DNA of 64,000 nt from Hygrophila difformis (GCA_030278955.1 JAOANR010000003.1:21847050-21911049); one strand, 5' to 3'. Numbered from the stretch's first letter, positions 1 to 12,766 are shown. Translations and numbers: made by a program. Notes: generated from the sequence alone by a model not told the origin.

Positions 1-114
1 TAAGTAAAAATTCCCAGGAAGAGATAGTTTGAGGGCTCTATCTAATAAGCCCATTGCTTAATGATATATCTAATAGCTATGATTTTAGATATATCTTTCT
101 TACTATAATTTCAG

Positions 115-349
115 AACAGGAAACTATTCCAATCCTTTCTTAGGACAGATTAGGAGAGAATTTTGTAAGTATGATGAGCATAACTGGGAGGTTGTTCATG
201 GGCCACCATATTTTAACTATGATGTTGATCAAGTCGCTTGCCTTTGTTGCGATGCAACAAGAGCAGTAGCAGAATTCAGATTGCTGGCAAGAGAACCTCT
301 GTATATTCATAATTCTGCTGAAGACTTCTCAGATGAAGAAGAAGATTGA
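115..349 (+). pseudogene. F-box-like gene copy 1, C-terminal exon remnant
   Basis: An open frame ends at the TGA at 347-349 and encodes the tail PFLGQIRREFC, then a paired cysteine (CLCC) and an acidic end. The same tail block (FLGQ.R..FC, then a Cys pair) occurs at the end of the copy at 1471-2231, so this is the last exon of a related upstream gene cut by the window edge. A possible 3' splice site (AATTTCAG) lies just before it. The family resembles plant F-box proteins of the At2g35280-like group, which act as substrate receptors of SCF ubiquitin ligases. That assignment rests on the neighbours, because the F-box of this copy is outside the window. It could belong to a functional gene, as no break is visible in this piece. 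Confidence 0.5.
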
Positions 350-549
350 ACTTTAAACAAGCTTCTTAGTGTCATATTTTTCAGCTTCCTAATATTTCTT
401 TTGATATAATGTTGTTTAGTGATGCAAATCTTTTGTATCTTGTAAAGGCAGCTTGATAGTAATAATAATAGTCTGATCCTTAGCCTCTGAGTTATCTTTC
501 TAAGTAATAATTGTATTTCTTGATGTTTCCCTTTTCTTTTGAAACAGAA

Positions 550-1289
550 ATGTTAGAATTCCTCAGCTCTTGGGAACTCAGATAACTGATTTGCCTATTG
601 AGCGGCTGGGAGACATAATGTTGAGATTGGGGAGAATCAGTGTGATCGAACTTTTTAGAGTCTCAGAGATATCTCCAATATTTCATGAAGCGAGCAAATC
701 ACATCTAGTGTACAAGAGAGTTAATCTAGAAACCTGTATGAGGTGGTGAGAAAATGTTTATCCTGACAACCAGAAGAGGTTTATCAATGAATGCCAGAAT
801 GCAGAAAATTACATGTTCAATCTTGAACCTGCACTTGTGGCATTTGTTGATACCAAAGATGAGAAGAAAGCTTATGAACTTCTCAAGCCTGGTCTAGATG
901 ATAAACATCCGCCTACCATCTTCCTAAGAAGCTTTCTACTCTTATCCAAGCAAGACAATAAGCTAAATGAAGAGGGACTAAAACTGATTAGAACAGTAGC
1001 TGAAGATGTCCTAGATGTAGTGTTCATCAAGATGCATGTTTTTCACTGGCTACTACACTTTAATAGCATTCCAAATCCCTTCCATGCTAGAAGACAGAGG
1101 AGTTTTTGCAAGAACCACTCTCTGTTTAAACGCGAATTGATACCTCCATATTTCATACTAGACTGCATTCCCTGTCAATTCTTTGATATGGTGAGGATGT
1201 TTAGGCGACTATGTGGTGAAATCCTGGGTGATGAAGAAGTGTGGCCTGACTCTAATGATGAAGAAATCATGAATCACTGGATAAAGTAG
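550..1289 (+). pseudogene. F-box-like gene copy 2, broken by in-frame stop
   Basis: After a plausible acceptor (TTGAAACAG) the frame reads ITDLPIERLGDIMLRL, a degenerate F-box. It continues through a Leu/Phe-rich helix region to MRW, where an in-frame TGA sits at 747-749. The same frame reopens at once and runs to the stop at 1287-1289, including a repeat-like block (EKKAYELLKPGLDD) and the Cys pair CIPC near the end. F-box proteins dock on SKP1 in SCF ubiquitin ligases, and the downstream part would bind the target. The single premature stop argues for a relic, unless the TGA is spliced out. It sits in tandem with two relatives on the same strand. Confidence 0.6.
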
Positions 1290-1470
1290 ATTTGCTAAGA
1301 TAGGAAGATTACCCTGATATACTTTTTGTAATCATTTTGTGACTTCGAATTGTAATCTCTGTGGAACTACTTGCTGCTATATTACAAGTTTATATGCTTT
1401 TCTATGGTTTTTGCATTCTTTACAACCCTTTTATTGAATCCAAGTGCAATATCTTTTCAATTTTACTCAG

Positions 1471-2231
1471 CTTTGAAATTGGAAGCTCCTCCAAGAATCC
1501 AAGAATTTCATTACAAAAATCTGGATTAGAGGTCACTCAGATTACAGATCTTCCATATGAGATTCTTGGAAACATTCTGTCGAGGCTGGCATTCGATCAC
1601 CTAGAAACTGTCTTCAACTGCAAATTAGTTTGCAAGACATTGAATAAGGCTACTCAACACCCTCTGGTTCTGAAGAAAGCCACCCTTGAAGATTTTTCTC
1701 TTTGGGGATGGGGGACTTTAGATCCAACAAAAATAAATTTTCTTAAAAGTTGCAGAGAGGCGGGGAACTGGATGTTTCAGATATCAGAGGCGATGCGACT
1801 TTTTGTTAAGTATAAAAATAAAAAAGCAGCATTTGACCTCCTCGATTTAGCTATCTCTGATAATCATCAACCATCAATTTACATAAAAGCACTTATGCTT
1901 TGAAGTAAAGATGATGTTGAAGAGCAGGAGAAGGGCATTTGGCTTTTTGCAACTCTTTGCAAGAGTAGACGCAGGCTGAATAATCTCCAGCTTCATCAGA
2001 GGACGGCAATCAAACCAGACTGAATTCCACTCTCCTTTTCTAGGGCAGCCTAGGAAAAGATTTTGTAGTGATCGGAGCTATTATGATAATAATCATAGAT
2101 GGCCAAGAAAATCTTATGGAGTTAGTACAATTTACTGCATGAGATGTCTAGTCACTGAGCATTGCAATATGTTCACCAGATTTGGCTTGGATGGAGAAAT
2201 TCCTCCTTTAACTAATAAACTGGAGCTATAA
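1471..2231 (+). pseudogene. F-box-like gene copy 3, stops and frameshift
   Basis: This is the clearest F-box of the trio: ITDLPYEILGNILSRLAF, followed by CKLVCKTLN and the FLKSCREAGN block typical of the At2g35280-like plant F-box family, and then a Sel1-like segment. The frame hits TGA at 1901-1903, reopens in frame (SKDDVEEQEKGIWLF), hits TGA at 2021-2023, and then needs a frame change to read SPFLGQPRKRFC and the C-terminal Cys pair YCMRC, ending at 2229-2231. A pyrimidine-rich acceptor (TTTTACTCAG) precedes 1471. Three lesions make it a pseudogene. The presumed former role is an SCF substrate receptor. Confidence 0.65.
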
Positions 2232-2377
2232 AATCTTTTGTACTTGGAAAATTTCTATAATGTTTATGCAAGATACTGTTGAATGACATTTTGTAATATG
2301 TTTTGCTCTGTCTATAAAATGTTTTTATTTTTCCAGCATTATGTTTTTCTTTAGCAAATTTAATCAACACTTAAAAT

Positions 2378-2511
2378 CTTCACATTTAGAGCAAATCTCT
2401 AAATGTGAGTATGGTGAGAGAATGTTTAAAACGAGCTCGGAGAAAAGAATTGATATTATGTTTCCTATCACATCTTCACATTTAGAGCAAATCTCTAAAT
2501 GTGAGTATGGC
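2378..2511. repeat. Duplicated 38-bp hairpin
   Basis: Two identical 38-bp copies lie at 2378-2415 and 2474-2511, 96 bp apart. Each holds a perfect hairpin with arms CACATTTAGAG and CTCTAAATGTG and loop CAAAT. The right arm plus its flank (CTCTAAATGTGAGTATGG) closely resembles the purine-rich site near 6790 (TTCTAAATGTGAGGATGG) in front of the LTR-like region. Confidence 0.85.
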
Positions 2512-2558
2512 GACCATGATTTAATCAGTTTTCTTGTTTTCTCTAAAGGATCCGAAAA

Positions 2559-5500
2559 ATGACTTATGAAGAACTTCAAGCCCGAAATATTGAGTCAGAC
2601 AAGAAAGATAGGTCATTAATGAGGAAGAGGAACACAGAAAACCATGTCAATCAAATCCGGAAAAGCTGTGGATGGGTTGTTATGGAAATCTCACCTCTAG
2701 AATTTTATGTCAATCCCTTAATGATTGAACATATACCTTCTAAGGAAAGGGAGTCGCTTCTGATTGACTTAGAAGAGGCATTTTGGGACAAGATGAGTTA
2801 TTTCTAGGAAAAACAGATAGTGAATTTCATTAATGAAAGAGATATCCCTAAGGAAGTCAAACTGGAAAGGCTTCTGGAGAGGGAGAAGAAATGCATGGCT
2901 GAATGGAATCAAGAATGTTACAGAATTATTAATCCAAAGGACCATGCAGGGCTGGAGTTTGAATATTTTGATCCTCAACCGATGCCTAAGTATGTGAGAA
3001 GACTCACTAAACATTGTTGCAAGCTTAATGAGATTAAGAATGCAAAAGTCTATGATCCTCAATAGGCACTTCCTCCATACATGCCTTCTATATTTTTGAA
3101 TAAGAAGGGACCTGTTGAACAAGACTTCTTGACAAGATTGGCATTGGACAGAATCATTGATGCCCGGATTAATCTTAGACATGCCCTTGAGCCCTATTTC
3201 CGAAAGGCCAAACAAGGCAAGATGGAGTGGCATAAGTTTCTTGAAACCATTCAGCAGGCTAGAGATAGTTGGATAAGAAATATGAATGAATGGACTAAAG
3301 GGCAGAATCTTAAGAAAAGGATCCTTAGACCAGGTCTAGTGAGGAAACCAGATGAAGAATTTCCACTAGAGAATTTTACTAATCTAATGCCTGAACAGCA
3401 GGCATGGGTTAAAGATGCTGAAGAAAGAGAAGCTGAGAGAACATGAAAGAATAGGAAACAGAGGTCAGATGTAAAACAGACACCACAGAACATAGTAAGG
3501 AACATCTTCAGAGAATCTGTCATTAATGAAAGGTTGGAACCGGTAAAAAATTTCAGAAAATTTTCAGCCCCAGTGATAACAACAGCGGATGCAGATATTC
3601 TCATCACAGATAGGCCACATAAGATCATGAAGAGATTGCCTCCACCTCTCCAACAAGAAGTTCATGGACTTGTTCAGGAGAGAAAGAAGGAATTCATTGA
3701 GAAGTATATGAGATTTGATAGTATGTGCAGAGAAAACGCATATAAGGAGCATAGAGTTTACACTGATCAGACACAAGGAAAGATTCAACAACTGATCATA
3801 GAAGATTGGGATGCGTGGAATGAGAAATATCTGAACAGGAAAGGGAAGAATGTTATGCTTAAAGGTTTGGGCAAGAATTTTTATATCAAGAAAAATGACT
3901 CTGATGAGGACAGCACAGATGATGAACGAAGACTTGAGAGGATACGAGCAGTTGAATCAGATATGGACTGAAGATCAACAACAGAAGCTGGCGGAACCAG
4001 AACCAGAAGAACCTACAGAAACACAGAACCAGCAGAGCTTGGAGGTAACAGAAAGGATAGATACAAGCACTTCATTGATACACAGCTCAGATATCGATGA
4101 CTTTCATCATACTGAAACTGTGGAAGCTCAAGAAGAAAATGTGGAACCTGTTAAGGAAGAAAAGCAGCCAAGCAAAGAAGGAGAAGAAGATGTGGGAAAT
4201 AATCAGGAAGAGGCACAGGAATCTGAAGGAAGTGAATCAGATACTTCTGAGTGATCCTCCAATGGAAAAGAAGTTCCAGACCTTATGTCTTTGAGCTATT
4301 GGGGAAAGAATAACCCTAAAGTGAGATTGTAAATTCCTGACAATATTGAGGAAAGGACTGAGTTCACAGAGGAGGAAATCAAGGTTAAATTCAATGGAAG
4401 AAAATAAGCATTAGAGAACTACTTGGGAATGTCAAAGATGATTGTTCCGGACAAGGGATTCCATCCTAAGTATTTGAGCCACAAGTGTATCAATTACTGG
4501 AGAAGAATCAATGAATGGGATAATTTCATGAGGCACAACCACAAGTGTCATTATGTGGAATTGACCAGGAAGTTCTATGCCAATTTTGATGTAGAGGCTG
4601 AGACAACATGGATCAGGGGTAAAACAGTGCAAGTCAATGTTGAAACTCTGAATGATATAATACAGGCACCCCTACTGGAACAGCCGGAAGTCAGGTCTGA
4701 AATTCTGTTAAGGAAAAAGACTCAGTATAACAAGTTGGTAAATGCTAGGAAAATGGCATTAGGATTTTGTTCAACACACAGAGGAACTGAGCAGAACAAA
4801 ATTCCACTGAAGAATTTAAAACCTGAGTACCTGCCAACACTTGACTTCTACTATTCAAAACTCAGGTCTACTACCAATTTCCAAGGACCTTCTGCTGGGA
4901 CTTTTGAAGGATTTGCATTGATTTGGGTAGGAAGAAAGTGTAGTGCCGCACACCATGTGCTAAATGTGATCAAATCAAGAGTTGGGGAAGATGCAGCACT
5001 TGCATACCCAAACCTTATCACGAGACTTTGTGAAAAAAAGGAAGTGCCAATGGCACCATTTTTGACAGAGATTATAAAGATAGATCCCCCTATTCCTTTG
5101 CCAGTGGACACTTTAAGAGGGGAATTAGTTTATCAATTACCGGATCTCGATGAACAGACCTCTGAAGGTTCAGGATCAAAAGTACCATCTCCTAAACTCA
5201 GGCAAGCTAAACTTCCTACAAGATCCAAATCATCTCAGTCTAGAGCTACAGTAAAAAGATCAAAGATATCAGCAGCATCTCCTGCATTAAATGCTATTCT
5301 TGAAGATGAGGAGCTCGAAGATATCTCTGCACCATCTCAACTTCCAAGACAGCTATTAAAGAATACAGTGTCAGTGGATGAAACTCAGAACATGAGTACT
5401 TCAATCCAGAGCTTTGCACAGTCTATGGAAATGATACAAACTGAAGAAAAACTCATGAAAGAGGAGATGGAAAGGCAGGAGAAGATAAGGAAGGAAGAAT

Positions 5501-5844
5501 GGGACAGGCAAGAAAGGCTGAGAAGAGAAGAGATGGAAAGATTCGAGCGATTAAGGAGAGAAGAATTGGAAGAAAGAAGACAGGAAAGAGAGAGGGAAAT
5601 GGAGCTAAGGAGGCAGGAGCAACAGAACAGTACAAGGCTGGTCGATATCCTAGCCACCTTGGTAGCAGACATTAAAAAGCCACCCTCAGCACCACCTAAA
5701 GATCCAAACAATGATGCAGGCCCTCCAGAAATGCATAAATTAAGAAGTGCTGACATTTCCATAGGGGAGCATCTGAAACCCTTTTCTCTTGTATATATTT
5801 TTTCCTTCGGTCTTTCTCATTATATCTCTTGTTTGAATTTTTGA
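2559..5844 (+). pseudogene. Decayed Athila/Tat-type retroelement ORF
   Basis: One long reading frame is broken by in-frame stops near 2805, 3063, 3444, 4252, 4330 and 4405, plus a frame change near 3960. The middle part has ELTRKFYANF followed by WIRGKTVQVNVETLN. This pattern is that of the 'putative plant transposon protein' domain found in Athila-like ORFs. The last third is Ser/Lys/Pro-rich and then strongly Glu/Arg-rich (repeated R.EEMER.E.LR), predicting a long coiled coil. No reverse transcriptase or integrase is seen on this side, so this is a 3' (env-like position) ORF of a gypsy-type element rather than gag-pol. It is certainly nonfunctional. The domain call is from memory of the family pattern. 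Confidence 0.6.
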
Positions 5845-6804
5845 TTGCTTTGTCTGATACCTGATTAGGATAGAATGGATAGTCATAGATCAAGTCATTT
5901 TGTAGGAATGAATTATGTGATACATGTTTAGATTGATAATTAGAACTAGAACCCAAGTAGGATGGGAACTTGATGAAGAAGTAGAAGACTAAGTCTAACT
6001 GGCTGATGATAAAAACATGCACTTTAAAGGTTCCAATTGAATCTGAAGCCGATCTTGACAACTGTTAAAATCTAAGTATTTTGAGATTGATTGATGTCAT
6101 TACTAGATGAATAATTTGAAGACTCTGTGATCTTATTAATTTGAGTGATTTGCATACTATAATCAATAAATTGGACTACGGTTAGAAAGATTGATCCAAT
6201 GACCAATCTAGTCTCTCTTGAAAGATGAGTGTGCATATTAGTGAAGTATGAATCTAAGGCCAAAACAAGGGAAATCACATAAACAAACGTGGTAAAATAA
6301 TGTGGATATAAGTAGCTGGCACAGCTGCCCCTCTGACTTATGAGTTGAAAAACTCTTAAAAAGCAAAGTCAATGGTGAGGGAGTTGAAGTTTCATCTGCA
6401 ATGTCAGGTCATGGAACTCCTCTTAATAATGTGAAACCGAGCTATTGAAAGCCACGAGAAGCCACGAGAAGCCAAGGATTCAGAACCACAAAGTGTGCAC
6501 ATAAGTTGGACAGGATTGAGCGTGAAAGGAGAAAATCTTACTAACTAAAGAACAATGCAATAACTCATATAAATGGAAATCACTCTTGTTAATATTTTCA
6601 TTGGGTCTGGTAAATTTGAATTCAGGTATGAAGCATCAATTGATCGAATGAGTCAAGCTTGAAATAGTTGGAAAAGAGAAGGCAATGAGCCAAGGAAGAC
6701 CTGTTATTAACTTTGAATTTTAGAGGCCACAATTTTGACTCGATTCTTTGAAACTTTATAGTTTCCTGCCATTTGAGGACAAGTGGTTCTAAATGTGAGG
6801 ATGG
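5845..6804 (+). other. Untranslated stretch before the LTR-like region
   Basis: No gene is visible. Features are a short tandem repeat near 6450-6475 (GCCACGAGAA units) and an end in GAGGACAAG..TTCTAAATGTGAGGATGGTGA, an impure polypurine tract such as precedes a 3' LTR in gypsy-type elements. Confidence 0.4.
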
Positions 6805-9800
6805 TGATGACAGTCATTCTTGACTGTCATTTTCGTCCAAATATGTGTCCTCATGATTCTTTTCAATTGTATTTTGCTTGAATATTTCATAAAGAACTGA
6901 AAAGTACATAAATTGTGGAAAGATCAAGATTAGTAAAAGATTTGAAAATGCAAAGAAATAGCTTGAAATTCTTAGATTTTTAACACAAGTGTCTCACGCT
7001 ATGTTTCTATCTGAATTGATCCTCGCTTTGTTCCTAAGCAGGAAATGAGTTGCGTGAAGCAGGATAAATGTTGCGAGGAATGAAGAGTAAGTCTGGAAAG
7101 GATCACTCACATTGTGAGGGAAGGAAAGAGACGTCGCGAGGATGTGAAGGTGAAATCCGGAAAAGTTCAAGGCGGAATGTTCAGAGACCGAAAATCTACG
7201 TGATAATCATCCGACACTGCGTGAGAAGGAATTATTTCTGCGAGCTGATAAAGCCAGCAAGGATATAGCAAGATTGTAGTTTAATTGAAGAACTGTCTTT
7301 GACAAGAAGCGACTTCACAAAGCCCACGCTCTGATGAACGGGACAAAGCGTGGTGCGAGAGAGAGAGTCTCAGCGCGAGCAGTTATCACTAAGGGCGGGA
7401 GACAATTATTTTCGCAGATCTATAAATAGACCCCCTTGGAGATCAGCTCAAAGAGACTAGAGGACTGAAGACTCACTCGAAGTTTTCTCCTGTTCCATTT
7501 TAGAGTTCTTATTAGGTAGGATAGCTAGGGTTTCCAAATTACTTCTGCAATTTTTGTTAGTGTTCTTCAGATTCGCTTTTACATTTTTAGTAGATTAGTT
7601 TGGTGTTTTCATTAGATTAGAATTATATTTTCCAGGAGAGAACAATGGCAATCAGGATGATGATCTATTCCATCACCTCGATGAACGCTCATCTTGTTTT
7701 CATCAACTTCACCGAATCGATTTCGCAAGTTTTTCTGATGAAATTTATATTTCCAGGTGTTTTCGTTTTTATTTCTTGTTGCAATCTATGATATGTGGAG
7801 GAAAATCATATTCTGGTTAGATGTTTACTTTTGGATCATAATCTTTGAGTTGTTATGACTAAATTTGCAAGTATGATGGCCGAATTCAGGGGAATTTTAT
7901 GGTATAAACCGATGAATCTCAGTTTTCGTTTTCGCGAACATCTTGAGATTCTGAAATCATGTTATAAATCCATTGTTAGATTCCTCTAATTCTGTAGAAA
8001 TGGCATAATTCTCGACATAACGCTTGATTCTGGATTTCTGAGAAAACTCATATTTCACAGCTTCAAATTCATTCATATTGTTAATCTTCGTGTTACAATT
8101 GTTCGCAAACATATGTCTCTCAGATCTGTGAAATTGCATACTTTGAGTTAGGTGTTGTTTCTATCAGAATTATTGATTAAATGAATACAGCAGTTGCAAT
8201 TCAATCTGATTTCGATTTCGAATAATAAATTTAAAGGTTAGCGAGTTAATCTCTACTAAGTTCTTTAAGTCCCACGCAGTGTTAAACATAGCGTGATAAT
8301 CTTCAAGAACTGAAAACTTAAATTCACTCACCTTAACAAGGTTAGGAAATCTTCCTCACAATATCATAGAAATCGGAATAACTCGACGAAGACTTTCAAT
8401 CATGTAGTACTTTTTACTTAGTGTTTTCCTTCATAAAATAAGTCATTCTCGCTCTAATCTCATCACTGAGATAATGCGAGGAACAAACTTATTATTTGAA
8501 ACTCTCAAATATGTTATGTCAGAGCTCTCGCTTTGTTCACTTGAACAAAGCGAGGGAATAACTTGGGATAACATCAGAATTGGTTCTTTTTTTCAAGGAA
8601 GCCAAATTTATACTCGCTATAAGTATATATCACCTACTGTATAAATAGGAATTAAACAACCTCGCTTTGTCATGTCCAAACCTTATTGCGAGGAGTTCAA
8701 TTCTTTGTATTAATCAAATCTGAGGAACATTCTTTAAATAATAACTCCCTCCATGCTTTACAAATATCGCACGCGGAAAATTAGAGTGTTCATAGTTTTA
8801 AACCTCAAGATAATTACTGCATGTTATCTTGGACACATATTTTGCAGATTTAATTCTCAAATCTCTTTAAGGAAATCAATTTCCTAAATTCTGTCTAGCT
8901 CCTAATCTATATTTTTGAAGCCTCCTAGCATTTTGCTTAAGAGGATTCAGAACTCTCAACATTTTCTATATACATATATTAATACATATAATCATAGTAT
9001 TTTGGGATATTTTCCAGGCTAATGCAGAGTATTCTACTTCCTGTTATAAACTTACACTTCATATTCAAATACACAATTTTTAGTTCACAAACATACTGAG
9101 AAGGAGATGATGATGATACAGGTTCTCTCAAACATCATTTACTCATGGTAATTAAGAACAAACATGTTCTACTGTTGGATATCCAGTACCTGTCGTTTAA
9201 AAGGGAAAGATGTTTCAAAAATCATCCTTTGTTTCAAGAATTAGTGAGAATATTGAACAGTTAATTTCCAGGGGCCATAGAAGTTATGATACCTAGATCA
9301 TATGCTATGGGTAGGGACTTAATCAACCTTCAGAATCTCACTAATCCTGAGTTAAGTCGTGTGTACTTAGACTTGTTTACAGAGAATTCTAATGCTAATA
9401 AATCTGTATGAATCTTAGTAGCTTAGATAAGTCAAGGATTTTGAGTAGCAAATTCATCGTGAAATACTTACAAGGCTATTATTTCTTTCAAATACTTGTT
9501 GGAATTATTCCGAGGAAGATTTAGTTTTGCACAACCTTTGGATGATAGATTTAAATACTTGCTTTTTTAATTTCTTGTAGAGGACATCCAAGTAAGGAAT
9601 GCAAGATAATTCTTTTATAAGATAATAAGAGGACAACAACAAGTTCAGATTAGTATAAGATTGATTAGTTGTGACCTTGAGTTTTCAATGGCTTAATCTG
9701 AATCTGAAAGAAACAGATTAAGTGACAGTTCTAGAAGCTTTTGCCAAGAAATAAGTCTGATCGATTATTTCTTAGAGGAAGTGTCTCATGATTTCAGTGC

Positions 9801-10389
9801 TGTAAGGTCATGACACTAGATCACAAGTACTCGTCTTGGGAAAGTGATTGAAGACATGAAGAGTTGGTAAACCTAGATAAAGGACTTATCTCGTCTCACT
9901 AAGTTCACTCATCATTATTAAACATAGAAGCATGATTACTCTAGCATAGTCTTATTTTGTTTGTGTGTCATTAAGTCTATAATAATTCTTTGAAATCATA
10001 ATATCAATGATACCATTAGGTATTTCCACCATTTAATGCTTTTTGTTATTTTCTGCCATTACTTTCAATGTTTACTGCAATTTACTTTTAGCTTTAGAAC
10101 TTTAGTCAAATTCTTTACTCAATACAAACCAAGGAATGTATTTAAATTCTAAGATTCATAGTGTTATTAAAATACTTCTATCGTATAATCCTCTAGTGAA
10201 TGATCCCGACAAATAAATAAATACTGCAAGCTTGATACAGTGCGCTTTCGGTGGTGTAAACGAGGCAAAATCTTGAAGAATTCTTTAAGAATCATTGTAG
10301 TTGTTTTGCACAGACAAAACGGGGGATCTTAGCAATCAATTAGCTAAGAAATCTTAATAGCAGAAAGAATAGGAGGGGTTCCCCGAGAA
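6805..10389 (+). mobile_element. LTR-like region of a gypsy-type element (3' LTR side)
   Basis: It begins at TGATGACAG directly after the polypurine-like tract. A perfect hairpin (ATGACAGTCA, TTCT, TGACTGTCAT) occupies 6807-6830. A TATA box (TATAAATA at 7421) sits about 600 bp in, followed by leader-like sequence, as expected for U3/R. The motif CTCGCTTTGT recurs near 7023, 8530 and 8661, suggesting one continuous unit. Near 10201-10265, GATCCCGAC and later CGGTGGTGTAAAC recall sequence found in Athila/Tat-type elements. No matching 5' LTR or target duplication was found, so the right edge is uncertain. Confidence 0.4.
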
Positions 10390-12104
10390 GCTTCAAAAAT
10401 CATTACGGTTTAAGTCAGATTAGTGCATCAAATTCGGATTCAAAATCTGTCGACTTTTACTTCAAGAACACAGTCTGTTCAAATCAAGTTTTGACTATCC
10501 AAACATTAATAAAAATGCACGAAAATTTACCGGCATAATCTTAAAACAATTATCTACGAATTTTATGTTTACACCAAAAATTAGTTTTGACCACAAATGA
10601 TAGAAAAATGCACATCAAGTTCGACTATATACACTGTCATGATTTTCGAAAAAGTCTTGCAATACAAAAAATGTCCGATGCCTTTTGGGGTATCAAATCT
10701 TGATGAAACTTTATGAAATTTTATGGAGGTATTCATGACTCATAGATCTACAAATTTCATGTTTAACACAAGTCCTAATTCGGCCTAGATCAGAGATCAA
10801 AATGGCTAACAAGATCGAAAGTCAAATCTGTCAAAGTTCTAAGTTCGAAAAATATGCTGAAGTGTTCAGATTCAGTTTTCGGGCATCAAACCATAACGAA
10901 AAATTACGAGAATTTTATAGCGTGTAGATCTATGCCTTAGAAACAATTCTTAAGGGTCCAAAAAATTCATCCAAAAACACTGTGCGCGTGTAAATCTCTT
11001 GTTGACATATTCTATTAAGTTTTCGTTAGATCTTCATGTTCGGGATAAGCCACTAAAACCGTAGTAAGGATTAACTTACTTGATATGAGTTCTAAACGGT
11101 CCTTGGGTCGTCCGGAATCTACGGATCGTCACGAATGGATCTCCTCAACACGATTCTTCCTCCATTGGCCACGAATCGGAGTTGAAAGGAAAAATCTAGG
11201 GTTAGATCGAATTTTCGGGTTCGAAAAGATGAACGAAAATTTAACAAATACTTAATAAGAATCTGGAAACCTCAAATCCTTGTTCTCCACGCCTCCTTGG
11301 TCGGATTTCGTCGCCGGAAAGTGATCGGAAGGCAAGAACTTGGTGGTTTCGGGTTTTGGAAGAAGTTTGGAGAGAATATGGGGTGTTGGGGGCTGCTAGG
11401 GTTTGTAGGTCGAAAATAATAAGCCCCAAGACCTCAAAATTCATCCATATACTCCTTCCCTCGACCGGGATTAAGTTACCAAAGTCGGGGGTCGAAAATA
11501 AGGTAAGAAATCGTCGAAAACAGAAAGTTGATTGCACATTGTGATACGGCACGGTGGTGGCGCGTTTTTCATCAAAACCGCGCGGCTCCGGCCTGGGCTG
11601 CGGTCTGGGCCGGGCCGTGCGATCCGTCGGGCCTTTCCTCCTCTCTTTCGGGTTTCTATCCTCCTACGTTTTCGGGCTCGATTTTTCGGGTCATTCTCGG
11701 ATTATGATTCCTATCTTAAATTTATTTCGTCTCGACTTAATTTCGTATTCGCAATCTAGAGTCCGTCGAGTTTGAATTCGTCGGCTTCAAATTCGTCGAC
11801 TTTTGACTCCCGTACAATAATTTATTTATTTAAATCAGTTCCGACTTCACAGGTTCTTGAAATTAAAATTCTTTTCTTTCTTGAATTTAATTCCAATTCG
11901 TTTGGGATCAATCCATGGAATATCTTCGGGCTTCCTTTCCCTCTTTTATTCCATTTAGAATTTTTGAATCTATCGGCATTTCATTTCCGAGCAATAATTT
12001 ATTGTAATAAATTATTTTCTTCTTCTCGGAGATATTTCGACCTTGGTCGGATTACGAAATAAATTTTATTCCTTTGGACGCTGATAAAAATCTCGGGTAT
12101 TACA
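10390..12104 (-). mobile_element. Chromovirus-type (Tekay/Del-like) LTR, minus strand
   Basis: On the minus strand the sequence starts at 12104 with TGTAATACCCGAGATTTTTA, a classic chromovirus LTR start. It contains a G/C-rich middle (near 11580-11630) and a stretch typical of such LTRs (CCGGCGACGAAATCCGACC). No internal domain or primer-binding site adjoins it, so this is a solo or truncated LTR. The inner edge is not defined. Short open frames inside it (for example 11241-11552) have no recognisable domain. Confidence 0.55.
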
Positions 12105-12139
12105 GTGGGTCCGTCAAAAACATCCAAGAACGGAGGAAG
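12105..12139. mobile_element. Terminal scrap of a Stowaway-like MITE
   Basis: GTGGGTCCGTC..ACGGAGGAAG matches the right end of the MITEs at 58440-58697 and 44510-44725. The LTR at 10390-12104 abuts it, so the LTR probably landed in or next to this MITE. Confidence 0.5.
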
Positions 12140-12143
12140 TATA

Positions 12144-12330
12144 TTTTTTTGGTGAATAACTGGGTATATCTCTAGGCCACATTGGATCCAAGACTAATCC
12201 CTCAAGGATCTGCATGGGCAATTAAGGGCGCCTCTCCCAATGCAGTTTTTTGCATACCCAATATTCGAACCCGAGACCTTACTTAAGCGACTAGAGCCCC
12301 AATCCACTCAAGTCAACTGCTGTTGGTGAT
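12144..12330 (-). mobile_element. tRNA-derived SINE, family B
   Basis: On the minus strand a box-B-like GGGTTCGAATAT lies at 12272-12261, with a box-A-like region upstream (reading from about 12330). A T-rich stretch on the plus strand (the A-rich tail of the SINE) lies at 12144-12150. The same sequence recurs at 58850-59017 with the same order of motifs (GACTAATCCCTC, CTTAAGCGACTAGAGCCC). Confidence 0.65.
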
Positions 12331-12593
12331 AGTACATATATTTGAATGGAAGAAATTGAATTACAAATTAATTAATCTTTGAAGAAAACGGGATTACAAC
12401 AGAAAAACGGCTAATAGTCCGGTTCATTGGGCGGCCAATGCTAGTTCTGGTATTAAAAATTATTTCATCCGCTCAAAATTGTTGTTACGGGTGATCAAGG
12501 ATTATAAACCCTTTAATTATGCATGGAGTAATGCTTTTTCACAATAATATACTAGTACAGTGTCTAAAGATTCATCATCTTGTGAAAGATGTA

Positions 12594-12766
12594 CTCCATT
12601 TGTCCCAAGATAATAGTCTTGTTTTGATTTTATTACTATTATTTGTTTTTCAACTTTGACATAATGTTATCGGAATTATATAAAATGAAGTGAGGCCTTG
12701 TTATATCCAAAACGTGTGTTGCAACTTGCATCCATGAGAAAATGAAATATTGGGACGAAAGGAATT
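12594..12766. mobile_element. Stowaway-like MITE
   Basis: It is bounded by TA and has imperfect inverted ends CTCCATTTGTCCCA and TGGGACGAAAGGAA. It contains no gene. Confidence 0.5.

Noticed and set aside
10251..12108. Solo LTR bounded by GTGG at 10251-10254 and 12105-12108
   Set aside because: Only 4 bp match. The sequence running across 10255 looks continuous with the Athila/Tat-type region, and the right GTGG belongs to a MITE end, so the left edge is not supported.
12261..12272. tRNA genes (box B at 12261, 41270, 46000, 49500)
   Set aside because: Each lies in a SINE with tail and/or target duplication, or inside the CACTA element. No cloverleaf can be drawn.
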